DNA of 64,000 nucleotides from Castor canadensis (GCF_047511655.1 NC_133393.1:154271779-154335778), one strand, 5' to 3'. Numbered from the stretch's first letter, positions 21,217 to 33,722 are shown. A program made the numbers and translations. The notes: generated by a model not told the origin, from the letters alone.

Positions 21217-22634
21217 GGAGAATTCCAAGATGGCAGCTAGAGGGAGGAAGGCAGAAAGCGAGCCTCCTAAAGTAAAATCTTGGAGAGATGCTGGAGACAC
21301 ACCTTACAGGAAAAACCACCCAGAAGAGGCAAAATTTTGACTCCTGCACATCTCCAGCCTGCGCAGAGCATCTCCACTCCACGTTAAATGGAGAAACCAG
21401 GAGGTCTCCCATGCCGCCGCCAGATGGCAGTGCCCAGACAGCTTGGGAAGATGCAGACCACAAGGTGAGCTAAGTGGTACATGGTATTCCCACAGACAAC
21501 CCTGGGCTAGATCAGCATAGTGCCCTGGACAGACCAACCCCCACCCAGGGAAAAAAGAAAAACTGAATAATAAGAAATAACAACATAAAAGACCTGTAGC
21601 AAAGAGTGTGGGACGCCCTGAGCGTAGAAAAGTGGGGGAGGGGAATCCCTCACAGAACTGTAAATAAACAAGCCGGGCCAAAGAAGGCAGGAGCAGCAGC
21701 ACATGCCCAGCAACCAGGAGTAGGAAAGCTTGTAAAAGTGGCGGTGGGAGGAAAACTCCACAGGAGAGGGGAGAAGGCCCATTTCCCACGTGAACTGTAA
21801 ATAAACATGCCAGCCTGAGAAAGCGGGTGCAGTGTCACCTCCCCCAGTGTGCTTGGAAAGGGGAAAGCTTGTACCAGTGGCGGTCACGCCCAGGAGAACT
21901 CTAAGTAAACAATGCCTGCAGGGCCAGGTGAGTGTTCAGCTCACTCCTGAGATCTGCATGAATAAAGCCTCCAGCAACAGCAGGCTGACAGCAGCAGGCA
22001 GGCGAGCCACAGCCATAGATAGCAATTCACAGAACTGTCTCCAGACTCTTTTTTTTTTCTCTCCTTTCCTTTGATGAGACAACAACCGACCTACACCTGC
22101 ATGCTGAAAAACTTACTGAAACTGTATTGCATTTGAACTTGGGACATTTTGTGGTGTTTTTTTGTTTTTGTTGTTTTGTGCTTTTTTTTTTTTTTTTCAG
22201 ATTTTTTCCCCTTCGATGAGATAATGACAGAACTACTTCTGAGACACCATCTCCAGGATTGGAGGCTGAGGGACAAACACCAAAATTATTAAGACTGAAA
22301 CTTTATTGCATTTGAACTTGGAGATTTAAAAAATATATATATTTATCCATTTCTCTACATTTACTTATTCATTTTTATTTATTTTTTATTTTCAATCCTC
22401 TGTCTCTCTAATGCCTGTTCAGCTTACTGTTGATTAGTACACTATCTCTCCCTGTTTATATCTTTGAAACTTGTTTGATTTTTTCTACTTGTTTACTTGT
22501 TTTTCCCTTTTTCTTTAACTTCTTTGCTTCCATCTCCTCTCACCCTTCCATTCTAAATATCACCACTGTTATTATTACAATCTAGAAAATACTTAATTGC
22601 ACACAGTACAGGGACAATAACAACACCAAGGGCA
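21217..22634 (+). promoter_or_regulatory. L1 5' UTR with monomer-like repeats
   Basis: The words GAACTGTAAATAAAC (21655, 21792) and the variant at 21896, plus gaaagcttgta at 21724 and 21863, recur about 137-139 bp apart (the third GAACT copy is 104 bp on). This is a degenerate tandem arrangement. Confidence 0.65.
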
Positions 22635-23836
22635 ATGACGGGAAGACAGAAAAAACAGGGAAACCAGTTTCCCCAAAGCAAAAAATTACTACAGGAACCA
22701 GAGGGAAATGAAGAAAACAGATACTCAGATCCAGACTCCAACAAAATGAACATAAACTATGCCAAAGAACCCAATGAAGCCCACAAGAATAATCTAACAG
22801 AAGAAATAGGTACTCAATAGGTACTCAATGAGAATTTTATAGAGATGATACTGGATATGGTCAACCAAAATGTACAGGAGACACTCAAGAAATTCCAAGA
22901 CATCAAAAATAGAGAATTTGAAAAAGCAAAAGAAGAAATAAAAGAAACCATAGAAACACTGTATAAACACCAAAGTGAAATAAAGAACATGATTAATAAA
23001 CAGATAAATGAACTCAGGACAAACATAGACAACATTAAAGAGGAAACAACTCAGGATATGGAAAACCTCAGAAAAAAGAATGAAACAGAACTGCAAAACA
23101 AAATGGAAGGCCAATGCAGCAGAATAGAACAAACAGAAGACAGAATCTCAGAACTTGAACATGAAATGGTAATTAAAGAAAAAACCAAAGAACTATTAGT
23201 TAAACAACTCAAGACCTGTGAAAAGAAAATTCAAGAACTCACCGACTCCATCAAAAGACCAAACCTGAGAATCATAGGCATTGAAGAAGAAGAGGTGCAA
23301 GCGAAGGGAATGTGTAATATATTCAACAAAATAATAAGAGAAAATTTCCGAAATCTAGAGAAAGATATTCCCATACAGATGCAAGAGGCCTCCAGAACAC
23401 CAAACAGACCAGATCAAAATAGAACTACCCCACAACATATCATCATTAAAACAACAAGTTCAGAAACTAGGGAAAGAATATTGAAGGCTGTAAGAGAGAA
23501 AAAACAACATACAAAGGTAAACCCATCAAAATCACAGCAGACTTCTCAACAGAAACATTAAAAGCAAGAAGAATTTGGGGTGAGATCTTTCAGGCACTGA
23601 ATGAAAATAACTTCAACCCCAGGATACTCTACCCAGCAAAACTATCATTCAAAATAGATGGAGCAATAAAAGTCTTCAATGATAAGCAGAAACTAAAACA
23701 ATACGTGACCACAAAGCCACCACTACAAAGGATTCTTCAAGGGATTCTGCACATAGAAAGTGAAACCCAACATAACCATGAAAGGACAGGCAACACCAAA
23801 CTACAGGAAAAGGAAAAGCAAGAAAGTAGAGAGTAA
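22635..23836 (+). pseudogene. L1 ORF1 remains (RNA-binding chaperone)
   Basis: L1 ORF1p normally forms a trimer through a coiled coil and binds L1 RNA. Seen here: an N-terminal segment, then a Lys/Glu/Ile-rich coiled coil (about codons 65-190), an RRM-like start NLRIIGIEEE, and a C-terminal domain with TADFSTETLKARR and NENNFNPRILYPAKL. Two breaks: an in-frame TAG at 22818-22820 inside an 11-bp tandem duplication (22807-22828), and a frameshift near the A-run at about 23499-23504. The stop is TAA at 23834-23836. Confidence 0.85.
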
Positions 23837-23886
23837 CATCAAGTTAGATACACACAATCAAACCTTCAAACAACTAAGACAACTAA

Positions 23887-26800
23887 ATGACAGGAATCAC
23901 CACATACCTATCAGTACTAACACTTAATGTTAACGGACTTAATTCACCCATCAAATAGCACCATTTGATGAAATGGATTAAAAAGGAAGACCCAACAATT
24001 TGTTGCTTACAGGAGACCCATCTCACCAACAGAAATAAGCATAGGCTTAGGATGAAAGGCTGGAAGAAGATTTACTAAGCCAATGGCCCCCGAAAACAGG
24101 CAGGAGTAGCAATACTTATCTCTGACAAAGTAGACTTCAAACCTACATTGATCAAATGAGATAAAGAAGGACATTCCATACTAATAAAAGGGGAAATAGA
24201 CCAAAAGGAAATAATAATTATCAACCTATATGCACCCAATGTCAACACACCCAATTTCATTAAACATACTCTGAAGGACCTAAAAGCATATATTAACTCC
24301 AACACAGTGGTTGTGGGAGACTTTAACACCCCATTATCATCAATAGATAGGTCATCCAAACAAAAAATCAATAAAGAAATCCAAGATCTAAAATATGCAA
24401 TAGATCAAATGGACCTACTTGATGTCTACAGAACATTTCATCCAACTTCTACACAAAATACATTCTTCTCAGCAGCCCATGGAACCTTCTCCAAAATAGA
24501 TCATATCCTAGGGCACAAAGCAAGTCTCAGCAAATATAAGAAAATAGAAATTATACCGTACATACTATCTGATCACAATGCAGTAAAAGTAGAACTCAAC
24601 AACAAAAGACAAAAAACATGCAAAGAGCAGGAAACTGAATAGCTCATTACTTAATGAACAATGGGTCATTGATGAAATAAAAGAGGAAATTAAAAAGTTT
24701 CTGGAAGTCAATGAAAATGAAAACACAACCTACCAGAACCTATGGGACACAGCAAAGGCAGTCCTGAGAGGAAAGTTTAAAGCCATGAGTGCATATATTA
24801 AAAAGAATGAAAGATCCCAAATCAATGACCTAATGATACATCTCAAACTCCTAGAAAAACAAGAACAAGCAAATCCCAAAACAAATAGAAGCAGAGAAAT
24901 AATAAAAATAAGAGCTGAAATCAACAAAATAGAAACCAAAAAAACCATACAAAGAATTAATGAAACAAAAAGTTGGTTCCTTGAAAAAATAAACAAGATC
25001 AACAGGCCCCTGGCAAACCTGACTAAAATGAGGAGAAAAAAAACCCAAATTAGTAGAATCAGCAATGCAAAAGGGGAGATAACAACAAACACCATAGAAG
25101 TCCAGGAAATCATCAGAGACTACTTTGAGAACCTATATTCAAATAAATTTGAAAATCTTAAAGAAATGGACAGATTTCTAGATACATATGACCATCCAAA
25201 ACTGAACCAAGAGTAAATTAATCACCTGAATAGATCTATAACACAAAATGAAATTGAAGCAGCAATCAAGAGTCTCCCCAAAAAGAAAAGTCCAGGACCT
25301 GATGGATTCTCTGCTGAATTCTATCAGACCTTTAAAGAAGAACTGATACCAACCCTCCTTAAACTGTTCCACGAAATAGAAAGGGAAGGAAAACTGCCTA
25401 ACACATTTTATGAAGCCAGTATTACACTTATCCCAAAACCAGGCAAAGACACCTCCAAAAAGGAGAACTATAGGCCAATCTCCTTAATGAACATTGATGC
25501 AAAAATCCTCAACAAAATAATGGCAATCCGAATTCAACAACACATCAAAAAGATCATTCACCACGACCAAGTAGGCTTCATCCCAGGAATGCAGGGATGG
25601 TTCAACATACGAAAATCAATAAACGTAATAAACCACATTAACAGAAGCAAAGACAAAAACCACTTGATCATCTCAATAGATGCAGAAAAAGCCTTTGATA
25701 AGATCCAACACCTTTTCATGATAAAAGCTCTAAGAAAACTAGGAATAGAAGGAAAGTACCTCAACATTATAAAAGCTATATATGACAAACCTACAGCCAG
25801 CAGTATACTTAATGGAGAAAACTGAAACCATTCCCTCTAAAATCAGGAACCAGACAAGGATGCCCACTACCTCCACTCCTATTCAACACAGTACTGGAAT
25901 TCCTAGCCAGAGCAATTAGGCAAGAAGAAGGAATAAAAGGAATACAAATAGGTAAAGAAACTGTCAAAATATCCCTATTTGCAGACGACATGATCCTATA
26001 CCTTAAAGACCCAAAAAACTCTACCCAAAAGCTCCTAGACACCGTCAATAGCTACAACAAGGTAGCAGGATATAAAATCAACATAGAAAAATCATTAGCA
26101 TTTCTATACACTAATAATGAACAAACTGAGAAAGAATATATGGAAACAATTCCATTTACAATAGCCTCAAAAAAAAATCAAATACCTAGGTGTAAACCTA
26201 ACAAAGGATGTGAATGACCTCTACAAGGAAAACTATACACTTCTGAAGAAAGAGATTGAGGAAGACTAAAGACAGTGGAGAGATCTCCCATGCTCATGGA
26301 TTGGTAGACTCAACATAGTAAAAATGTCTATTCTCCCAAAAGTAATCTACATGTTTAATGCAATTCCCATCAAAATTCCAATGACATTCATTAAAGAGAC
26401 TGAAAATTCTACCATTAAATTTATATGGAAACACAAGAGGCCACGAATAGCCAAGGCAATACTCAGGCAAAAGAACAATGGTGGAGGTATCACGATATCT
26501 GACTTCAAACTATATTACAAAGCAATAATAATAAAAACAGCATGGTACTGGCACAAAAGCAGACATGAAGACCAGTGGAACAGAATAGAGGACCCAGATA
26601 TGAAGCCACACAACTATAACCAACTTGTCTTTGACAAAGGAGCTAAAAATATACGATGGAGAAATAGCAGCCTCTTCAACAAAACTGCTGGGAAAACTGG
26701 TTAGCAGTCTGCAAAAAACTGAAACTAGATCCATGTATATCACCCTATACCAATATAACTCAAAATGGATCAGGATCTTAATATCAGACCCCAAACTCTA

Positions 26801-26944
26801 AAGATGATACAGGAAAGAGTAGGAAATACTCTGGAGTTACTAGGTATAGGTAAGAACTTTCTCAATGGAACCCCAGTAGCACAGCAACTAAGAGATAGCA
26901 TAGATAAATGGGACAACACAGAGAAACTAAAGAAGATACCTTAA
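23887..26944 (+). pseudogene. L1 ORF2 remains (endonuclease and reverse transcriptase)
   Basis: It starts MTGITTYLSVLTLNVNGLNS, the usual endonuclease N-terminus, and shows CCLQETHL, VVGDFNTPLS and a SDHNAV endonuclease end. The reverse transcriptase follows with [15 protein letters not shown] and FADD (about 25978-25990). There are many breaks: stops at about 23956, 24076, 24640 and 25214 and frameshifts near 24650, 25822 and 26170. About 0.7-0.8 kb of the C-terminal region found in a complete ORF2 is absent, and sequence passes straight to the 3' UTR. Confidence 0.87.
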
Positions 26945-27164
26945 AAGCAACTGAGGCCAATAGAAGGGGACCAGGAACTAGAGAAAAGGTTAGTTCAAGA
27001 AGAATTAGTTTAGAAGGTAACACACATGTACAGGAAATCAAAGTCAGTCAACTCCCTGTGTAGCTATCCTTATCTCAACTAGCAAAAACCCTTGTTCCTT
27101 CCTATTATTGCTTATACTCTCTCTTCAACAAAATTAGAGTTAAGGGCAACATAGTTTCTGCCGG

Positions 27165-27225
27165 GTATCGAGGGGGTGGGGGGCAGAGGGAAGGGGTGGG
27201 GAGGTAAGGGGAGGGGGGAGAAATG
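27165..27225 (+). repeat. G-rich polypurine tract of L1 3' UTR
   Basis: gagggggtggggggcagagg followed by further G-runs. Such tracts are common in L1 3' UTRs and can form G-quadruplexes (inference). Confidence 0.75.
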
Positions 27226-27974
27226 ACCCAAACATTGCATGCACATATGAATAAAAAAAAAAAAAGGAAAAAAATTGTTGTTGTATTGAAAGATTGTTGT
27301 GGTGAACACGTAAGATTGTTGTTGTATTGATGGATTGTATTGTGTTAAAGTATGAAAAACGGTTGAAGTGAGAAGTATTAGCTAGTGTGTGTTAGGACTT
27401 AGATACCAGCCAGAGAGTGACAGGCTGATATGCTAATCAGCCAACCCTAAGGTGGTGGCTGATATGCAAACAAGCCAACCCTAAGGTGACAGTGCAGATA
27501 ACAGGGTGGTGAGGTCACCACTGGTATATAAACTCAGGCCAGAACCCAAAGTCTTGCTCACCTCCCCGCCCATTGGAGACCATGCTGTCTGAATCCGTCC
27601 CAAGACCCTGACATAGAGGCAGCCACCATTTGTGAGCGTGCCCCTTCTCCCGACCACCAGTGGGTGTCGCTGGTGAACTGTGAACTGGACCTGCACTGAG
27701 GTGACTGTGAGGATCCCCTGGGGTGCAGCTATGCCTCCCTCATCAGCTGAGAAGACTGTGGCATGGTGAGTGAGACTTGGGGGAAGGTCTGAGTAACTCC
27801 TGGCTGGCTAGGGTAGCAGAGACAGGCATTAGGATCCATAGGAATGTGCTGTGTGAATTAGTTTGAATAAAAACCCTGTTCTCTGAAATAAGAGTCTCCT
27901 GAGTACTGCCTCTCTGTATTTGATTGAACCAATAAGCCCTCACGACAGCCACACATGCGTCAAATAGCATTTGT

Positions 27975-28062
27975 AAGGAAATATAGGCCCCAAAAGTGAC
28001 CACGTGGAGATGAGTGATCTGGCCAAGAGATTCTTTATTGCTGGGTGGGAGAGGGAGAGAGC

Positions 28063-28119
<57 letters not shown>

Positions 28120-28260
28120 CAGGGGCTTAAATACCCCTCAGTGGGACTCAGCATGATCTGATTGGTTAGGCTCTTATGGTTCATGCTGATTGGAGGTTGG
28201 GGCAGAAGGAGGGTTCAAGCTAGACTTGAGGCAGGACTGTGACCCTGGAAAGTGGAGGCT
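27975..28260 (-). mobile_element. LTR-like fragment with CCAAT, TATA-like and poly(A) signals
   Basis: The minus strand reads CCAATCAGCATG and aaccaatcagatc, then a TATA-like GTATTTAAGCC, a CT-rich stretch, and AATAAAGAATCTC. This is the order of U3 to R elements. Ends are not defined. Confidence 0.5.
28069..28118. repeat. (AG)n microsatellite
   Basis: About 25 uninterrupted AG units inside the LTR-like piece, downstream of its TATA-like box on the minus strand. Confidence 0.95.
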
Positions 28261-29510
28261 TAAGGGTGCAGTAAGAACCAAAACCTATCGGCGCCATTAT
28301 TGCCAACAGCATTGACACCGGCTTATCAGGACTTAACACCTGGGTGTGGCTGATGAGGTTCCCAGGATGACAGATGCTCCTGATCTCTAAGCATTGCTCC
28401 CGAGGGCAGTAATGGGGTTGAAGCAGATATGCTGAGTACCACGGGAGCACACTGAAGAGATGGTATAGTTGTGAGTGCATGACCCAGTGACAGAGCCTGC
28501 ACAGGAATAGTAAGTATGGAAAGTAAAGTCTTAGTAACACTTCCTGCCTGAGTAGTATGCACACACAGGTCACAGGAGGGCTCTGGGGCCACAAAGGGAA
28601 ACCAGATCAGTAACAATAAATAGTAAATATGCATCCTGCCCAGAAGAGACAGAAGAGAGCAAATAAAAACTTTTTACCATGAGACCAGTCAGTGGGGGTG
28701 GTTTCTGCCAAGCCTATGGTGAAGACTAGGGTGAGAACTACAGCAGCAGATACAGACAAGGGGTGACAATGGATTGCAGTGAGATAACTGGTGTAAAAAA
28801 CAACCCATTTGTCCCATTGGAGAGTTGACTCCTCAAGCTTCTACCATAAGTAGACTAGTCAGCTTCTGGAGTGACTAGCACAGGGCTGTCGTCCTGTTAT
28901 TCTTGGTCCGCTGCTGTTTCCTGGGAAGCAGAGTCCTGCTGAGGGAGGGAGCTCAGGTTCCAGAGGGTGATCCTGCATGTTGAAGCTGGATCAGGGATGC
29001 ACTCCCACTAGAGAGAAGCTGGCTTGACTTGACTGTGGTGGATCCAAGGAGCAATTTCTGCTACTTTAACTGCAGTGGGAGTAGACAAAATAAAACAAAA
29101 AGACCCCTTCCGGTTGGGTTTTAATGGGTGGACATTTTATTTATTTTATCTGTTTTTTTTTAACTGAGTAGAATTCCCATGGCAACAATATATTATCAGT
29201 ATATATGTCCGAGAAAATGCATTGTTTTAAAAAAAGTTTAAACCACCATCTTTTAGTATCAAAGGACATGTTTAGAGCCAGTAAAAATAGTCCTTTTGTT
29301 TCTATTTTAGTAGAAGTCCCTGTCTAAAAATATGAATTTGTGTCTGGAAGGGCTTTAATGCCAGATAGCTACACATGCATAAGAACCATTTCTTTAATCC
29401 TCTCCGCCTTGGTTATTTTTGAGAAGTCTGGCACCAGTGACTCCATTTGAACTTTGATGGCATTCCCCCTTTGTCTCTAAACTGCTTGTCTCTTTCTAAA
29501 GATCTGTCTT

Positions 29511-29596
29511 CTATCCAAGTATTAACCAGGCCCAACCCTGCTTAGCTCTGAGACCAGACGAGATTGGGCGCACTCAGGGTGATATGGCCTTAGACT
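29511..29596 (-). pseudogene. 5S rRNA-derived fragment
   Basis: The minus strand matches the first 80 or so bases of mammalian 5S rRNA. In plus orientation: ctatccaagtattaaccagg, ccctgcttagctctgagacc, and gggtgatatggcc. Several substitutions and the missing 3' third mean it is a pseudogene, not an active gene. 5S sequence is recalled from memory. Confidence 0.8.
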
Positions 29597-30289
29597 GAAG
29601 AGCTTTCTTGATTGGTTGCTCTTTTCTGGATTTTGTCTGTTTGATTTTGGTACCAGGTGGGGTGGGGGGAGATCAGGTGGGAGTCAGTGCCAAATAGATG
29701 CTTTTGGCCAAATTTAAACAACAAAGAGGTTTAGAAGGAGTGGCCCTTAGGCAATGAGCTTTTAGGAAAGGACAGTATAAAACAAAATCTAACAAAAGCA
29801 TATGTCTAAAAAGCTAACCTAGTTGACACATAAGCACTTATTAGAGTCATTTCTTTTATGGACTTGATTGTAAATGCCCCAGAAGGATCAGAACTATAAC
29901 GACAAAAACTTAAGAGTCATGGTTAAAATTCTCATGGACAATTTAGCAACTAACAGAACAGTATATCAGTATCATTAACCTTTTGTTACCATGTTTATCT
30001 ATATTTTGTATTTTAGAAGGCTTGATATACTTGAAAAACATAAATATATTTAATATATAGGAACCAACAACAGCATCACAACTCTATAGAGGTTACCTAT
30101 ACATCTTAGTTTAGTTGTTCTTGAAGTAAAACCTTAGATTTTTATCAGTTGTAGGGGGAAAGAACAGTTTTAGTAAACCCAAATAGCCCAGTCACAGACA
30201 CATATAGGATACCAACTGTATTAGAATCACCCAAGACAACAGTTGTTTAACCATGAGGTCATCTAGAAAGTTTTATATAAAGTGGTAGA

Positions 30290-30790
30290 AAATAAGAGGC
30301 ATGGAAGAGGCAGAGAGATGGCTCAAACACCAGTACAGGGTTTATTATTTAGGCAGAAGCCCTGGGGAGAGAGACCCCATCAAGAGAGCTAGAGCCTATT
30401 GCCATACACAGGTTTGGTCTAGATATAGGGGGCTAGTGGAAAAGTACCAGGAAAGTCACTAAGGTATATTGTTGCTGGGCAACCAAGAAGAGTAAATTGT
30501 AGTTAGGTCACTGTCTGTCCAACTGGCCTTGGCATCTATCCAGGGAGATAAAGGTAAGCCATCTGCAAGGGGAAGGGGGTCTAGTCCTAACATGGTTATC
30601 CTTACTGCTAACCCCATCGTAAACCAACTCCTAAGTGAGCATGACTCAGTTACCTTAGTAATTAAAACCCCGACAAAAATCACCAGAGAACACAGGTAAA
30701 TATTTATGGGTACTAAGTGTGGAGTTAGGAAACAGTGGGCAAGAACCATGGCTCAGATGTTGATAAGGGATCACATCCCAGATTGTTGAC
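30290..30790 (-). mobile_element. LTR copy, ERV family B
   Basis: Shares with the plus-strand LTR at about 35105-35475 a ccctatatcta block, an AATAAA..CTGT poly(A) region, and a GAGCCATCTC block. On the plus strand its poly(A) signal reads tttatt near 30340. Confidence 0.55.
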
Positions 30791-32059
30791 ATTAACAGAT
30801 GGCTCATGACATACAGCAGGATCCCACCACCCTGTAGTCAATGGAGCCCCCCCCTAAAATAACAGGCCCAATCTGGACATCCCAGTCCAAAAATTCCCTC
30901 CATCCAACATGTGGAAGGAGTAGGAATAACATCTCCACTCTGTTGAGTCCAATAAAAACTGGAGGTCTTGACTTCCAGTGCAGTGCCTTTTGAGTTTTTA
31001 TTAACTTTTATCATATCTGGAGGGTGTACTTTGGCTTTACATAAGTAAATCTGTCTCAACCCTCATATCAGTGCAGCAGTACTCCCTGGGCTCAGCTGCC
31101 TCTTGTCTCTCTGTATTTTAATAAACTCTTGTTGTCTTGACAAATTTGTGGATTAACCTGTAGCATCAAAAATTCCTGACAATTATATTAACAAAAAAAC
31201 ATTTTTAAGACAATTCTTTTTGTAAATGTTATCAAGAACAATATATTTTAAAGATAGTCTTGTTGTTATGAGCTTAGAGAATGAAGTTTTAGTTTAACAT
31301 CAGTACATTAAATTTTGACTGTACAAAACCTTTAATGTAACTCTTAGATTTTAGTCAACTTAATCACTTACATAGCATCTATAAGCTCCATTTTTTTATG
31401 ACAACTTACTCTGTACTTTTATGACAACTTATTTTGTATCCCCTGGGGGAGCTTGTCTTTATCTTTTTTTGTAAGTATTTTTTATCGTTTTATTTAAAAA
31501 CTGTATCTTTAATATCATATATACATTTGTTACTAGTTGAAATTAACTCATAAAATCTTTTAACTTAAACCTTATATTTGTATGAAAAAAACCAAGAAAG
31601 CAACCTTGAAATTATTTTTGTATAAAAATGATTTATAGAAAGCCCACTTGTTAATAGAACCATGTATTATACAAGAGAATTAAATTCCAGATTGTATTTA
31701 TGGCAGAATAAAATATGCTAAGGTCATTTTTTTACCGAAATGTTAAGATTCCTGCTGCAGGGCAGGCTGTTGCCCCCCCTTTCTTTTTTTCCCTCTCCGG
31801 TCTGAGCTGGAGTGTTAACCCCTGAATGCCTGCATCCCAGTGAGACCTGATTGAAATAAGTTTAAAAACTGGTTTTCTTAAAAAGTAGCAGTAGAACAAG
31901 AGTAATAATTTTTTAAATTGACTCTATAATAAGAACTGTTCTCAAGATGTTTACATATTTATGTGTAAAAAGCCTAAGAAGTTTATAATAGGGTTCTTTA
32001 AAGTACTTGTCACCTTGAGTATCGTATTAACCTTATAGCAGCATTTTAAGAACCATTTT

Positions 32060-32100
32060 GAAGATGCTTACGCGCACACACACACACTGTGAGCGCACCA
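32060..32100. repeat. Short (CA)n tract
   Basis: acgcgcacacacacacactg, about 8 CA units. Confidence 0.8.
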
Positions 32101-32790
32101 TTAGCTGGATCACAATCTGACCAGCCATCAGCAAGGGAAACATAAGCATCTCATGACTGCCTCAATATCAGACCAAGCTCACTACACCAACCTTTTGGAA
32201 CAGTTTTTTTTTACTAGCAACTGTCAAAGTTGCTTTTTTTTTTTTTTTCCTTTTCATCCTTTTAGGTGGGTTCTCCCTGTTTATACTCCCTAGAAGTAAA
32301 GCTAGCAAGTTTAATATTAATTAGTTATTTAATATTAATTAATAGTAATATTTTAATCCTAAATTGTTTTCTATTTACTTTTTATTTTCAAGACAAAAAC
32401 TCAACTGAAGGAGTGTATTAAACCTTTCATCTTTTTCTGTCTCCATTTTGACATTTCACTTTTTCTCTCTCGCTTCCCCCTCTCTCTCTCTCCTCACTTC
32501 ATTCATGAAGACCTCATCCCAATTTGTTTCCATTTCTCCATTTACCTCTCCACATTCACAGTCCTTCTGCAGGATTCCTTTTCTTTCAAGTCACACCAGA
32601 TCTTATGTATCAGTGAAAGTCCACCTTTCATGTGTTAATTTTTGTAAGAGGTCACTTAGTGCTGAGCTTCAGCCCTCCTTCAGGATGTCCATTTTTGATG
32701 AAGATGTGCAAACTGGGGCACCAAAGCTATCCATCAAGACTGAAAGACTCTGATTTCTCCTTAGTTTGCCCAATAAATTGCTACCTGAAT

Positions 32791-33081
32791 TTAAATAAAC
32801 AACAGAGTGCAGTTTTTGAAGACCAATTTTAGCCTCTGGGCGTTTCCCATTCTCCTGGATGATACTTTTTTTTTTTTTTTAACAATTGCTCTGTAAACTT
32901 CATTAACTACAGTTTTATTTAGTGACCCTTCCGGAGGGGGAATCCTACACCAAGCAGGACAATCTACTTCACAAAGGACCTTTAGCTTGTTAGGAGTTAA
33001 CTCCATAATCCCCATTAAATCCCTTTTAAAAGTTTTTAACCATACACTGTAAGGGAGTGTTCTTACTCTGGCTCTGCCCAT
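32791..33081 (-). pseudogene. Gag matrix-like remains of ERV-P
   Basis: An open frame on the minus strand with VWLKTFKRDLMGIMELTPNK, the style of class I gag N-terminal regions, located downstream of the 5' LTR and primer site as expected. It is followed by sequence I cannot read as gag. No initiator Met-Gly is confirmed. Confidence 0.5.
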
Positions 33082-33696
33082 CTCCTCCCGTTACCAGCCT
33101 GCCAGACAGACACAAAGGGGGAGGGGTTTTGGAAAAGCAGCCGCTTTCTCTGTCTCCTGCTTCTCCCCTTGTAGGGACTTAGGTGTCTCTCTGGCTGTAG
33201 TGCGTCAGTCCGTATAAGCCCCGGACTGGAGGCCCTGTTGGGGCTCACCCTTGACCTTAAGAGTTCACCACTGAACTGAGGATTGGGATTCCTCACTCAC
33301 TTTGCAGCTGGGCTGCGTCTCAGGCTCACGCTTTCACACACTCACACAGCAGAGTACTTCCATCCCACTCCCCAAACCTGAGAGACACGGTTTTCACCCG
33401 CCAAAAGGCGGTTACTAGGATGTCTCACTGGGAGGTGATCAGTCTCCCCTTCTGCCTCCTGGGGCAGGCCTGAATTTGAACCTGGGTTCTTACCAGTCTG
33501 ATGAGCAGTGCTCCCCTTCCCTCGCAGGTTCCTGTGCTGGGTTCCCTTGTGCATCTGAGGCCCTCACCTCAACCCCCAGGAGGGGGAATCCCCCCTTCAG
33601 ATCAAGCTGTCTGTTGATGCTGGGTGGGGTCTCCTCCTGGCTGTCCAGGGGGAAACACCCTGGTGACAAGGGAGGTGGTAACTCACCATGGCTGCA

Positions 33697-33714
33697 ATCC
33701 CAGACGAGGCCCCA
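33697..33714 (-). promoter_or_regulatory. Primer-binding site of ERV-P, tRNA-Pro type
   Basis: The minus strand reads TGGGGCCTCGTCTGGGAT, 16 of 18 matching the tRNA-Pro site usual in gammaretroviruses. It lies 8 bp from the CA end of the 5' LTR. Confidence 0.75.
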
Positions 33715-33722
33715 AGATATGG

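Larger units (their letters stand above)
21217..27273 (+). mobile_element. L1 (LINE-1) element, near full length but defective
   Basis: About 6.06 kb: 5' UTR (21217-22634), ORF1 remains, ORF2 remains, and a 3' UTR with a G-rich polypurine stretch (about 27165-27220) and an A-rich tail. The 5' end carries CCAAGATGGC (21225-21234), a YY1-type site usual at L1 starts. The 11-bp flanks attgttgttgt (21206-21216 and 27274-27284) look like a target-site duplication, although the surrounding LTR is repetitive. Confidence 0.9.
21132..27947 (+). mobile_element. Second solo LTR of ERV family A, interrupted by L1
   Basis: The left part is 21132-21216 and the right part about 27285-27947. Perfect 5-bp flanks GCCAC (21127-21131 and 27948-27952) mark its own insertion into ERV-P. 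It shares the 34-bp U3 direct repeat, TATATAAA and AATAAA with the copy at 18082-18731. Its 5' end is expanded into about three tandem units that begin ggtgaacac. Confidence 0.8.
28600..32790. other. AT-rich, non-coding interior of ERV-P
   Basis: Long AT-rich DNA with many short T- and A-runs and no reading frame I recognise. Besides the 5S-like piece (29511-29596) and an LTR copy (about 30290-30790), I can identify nothing. It may be deeply decayed viral sequence or further insertions. Confidence 0.4.

Noticed and set aside
18082-27947. The two family A LTRs as the ends of one provirus
   Set aside because: Each has its own flanking duplication, and the DNA between them contains minus-strand ERV-P sequence rather than family A internals.
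28069-28118. CRISPR-like or satellite array
   Set aside because: It is a plain AG dinucleotide repeat without spacers.
29511-29596. A working 5S rRNA gene
   Set aside because: Substitutions and a missing 3' third, with no T-run terminator in place.
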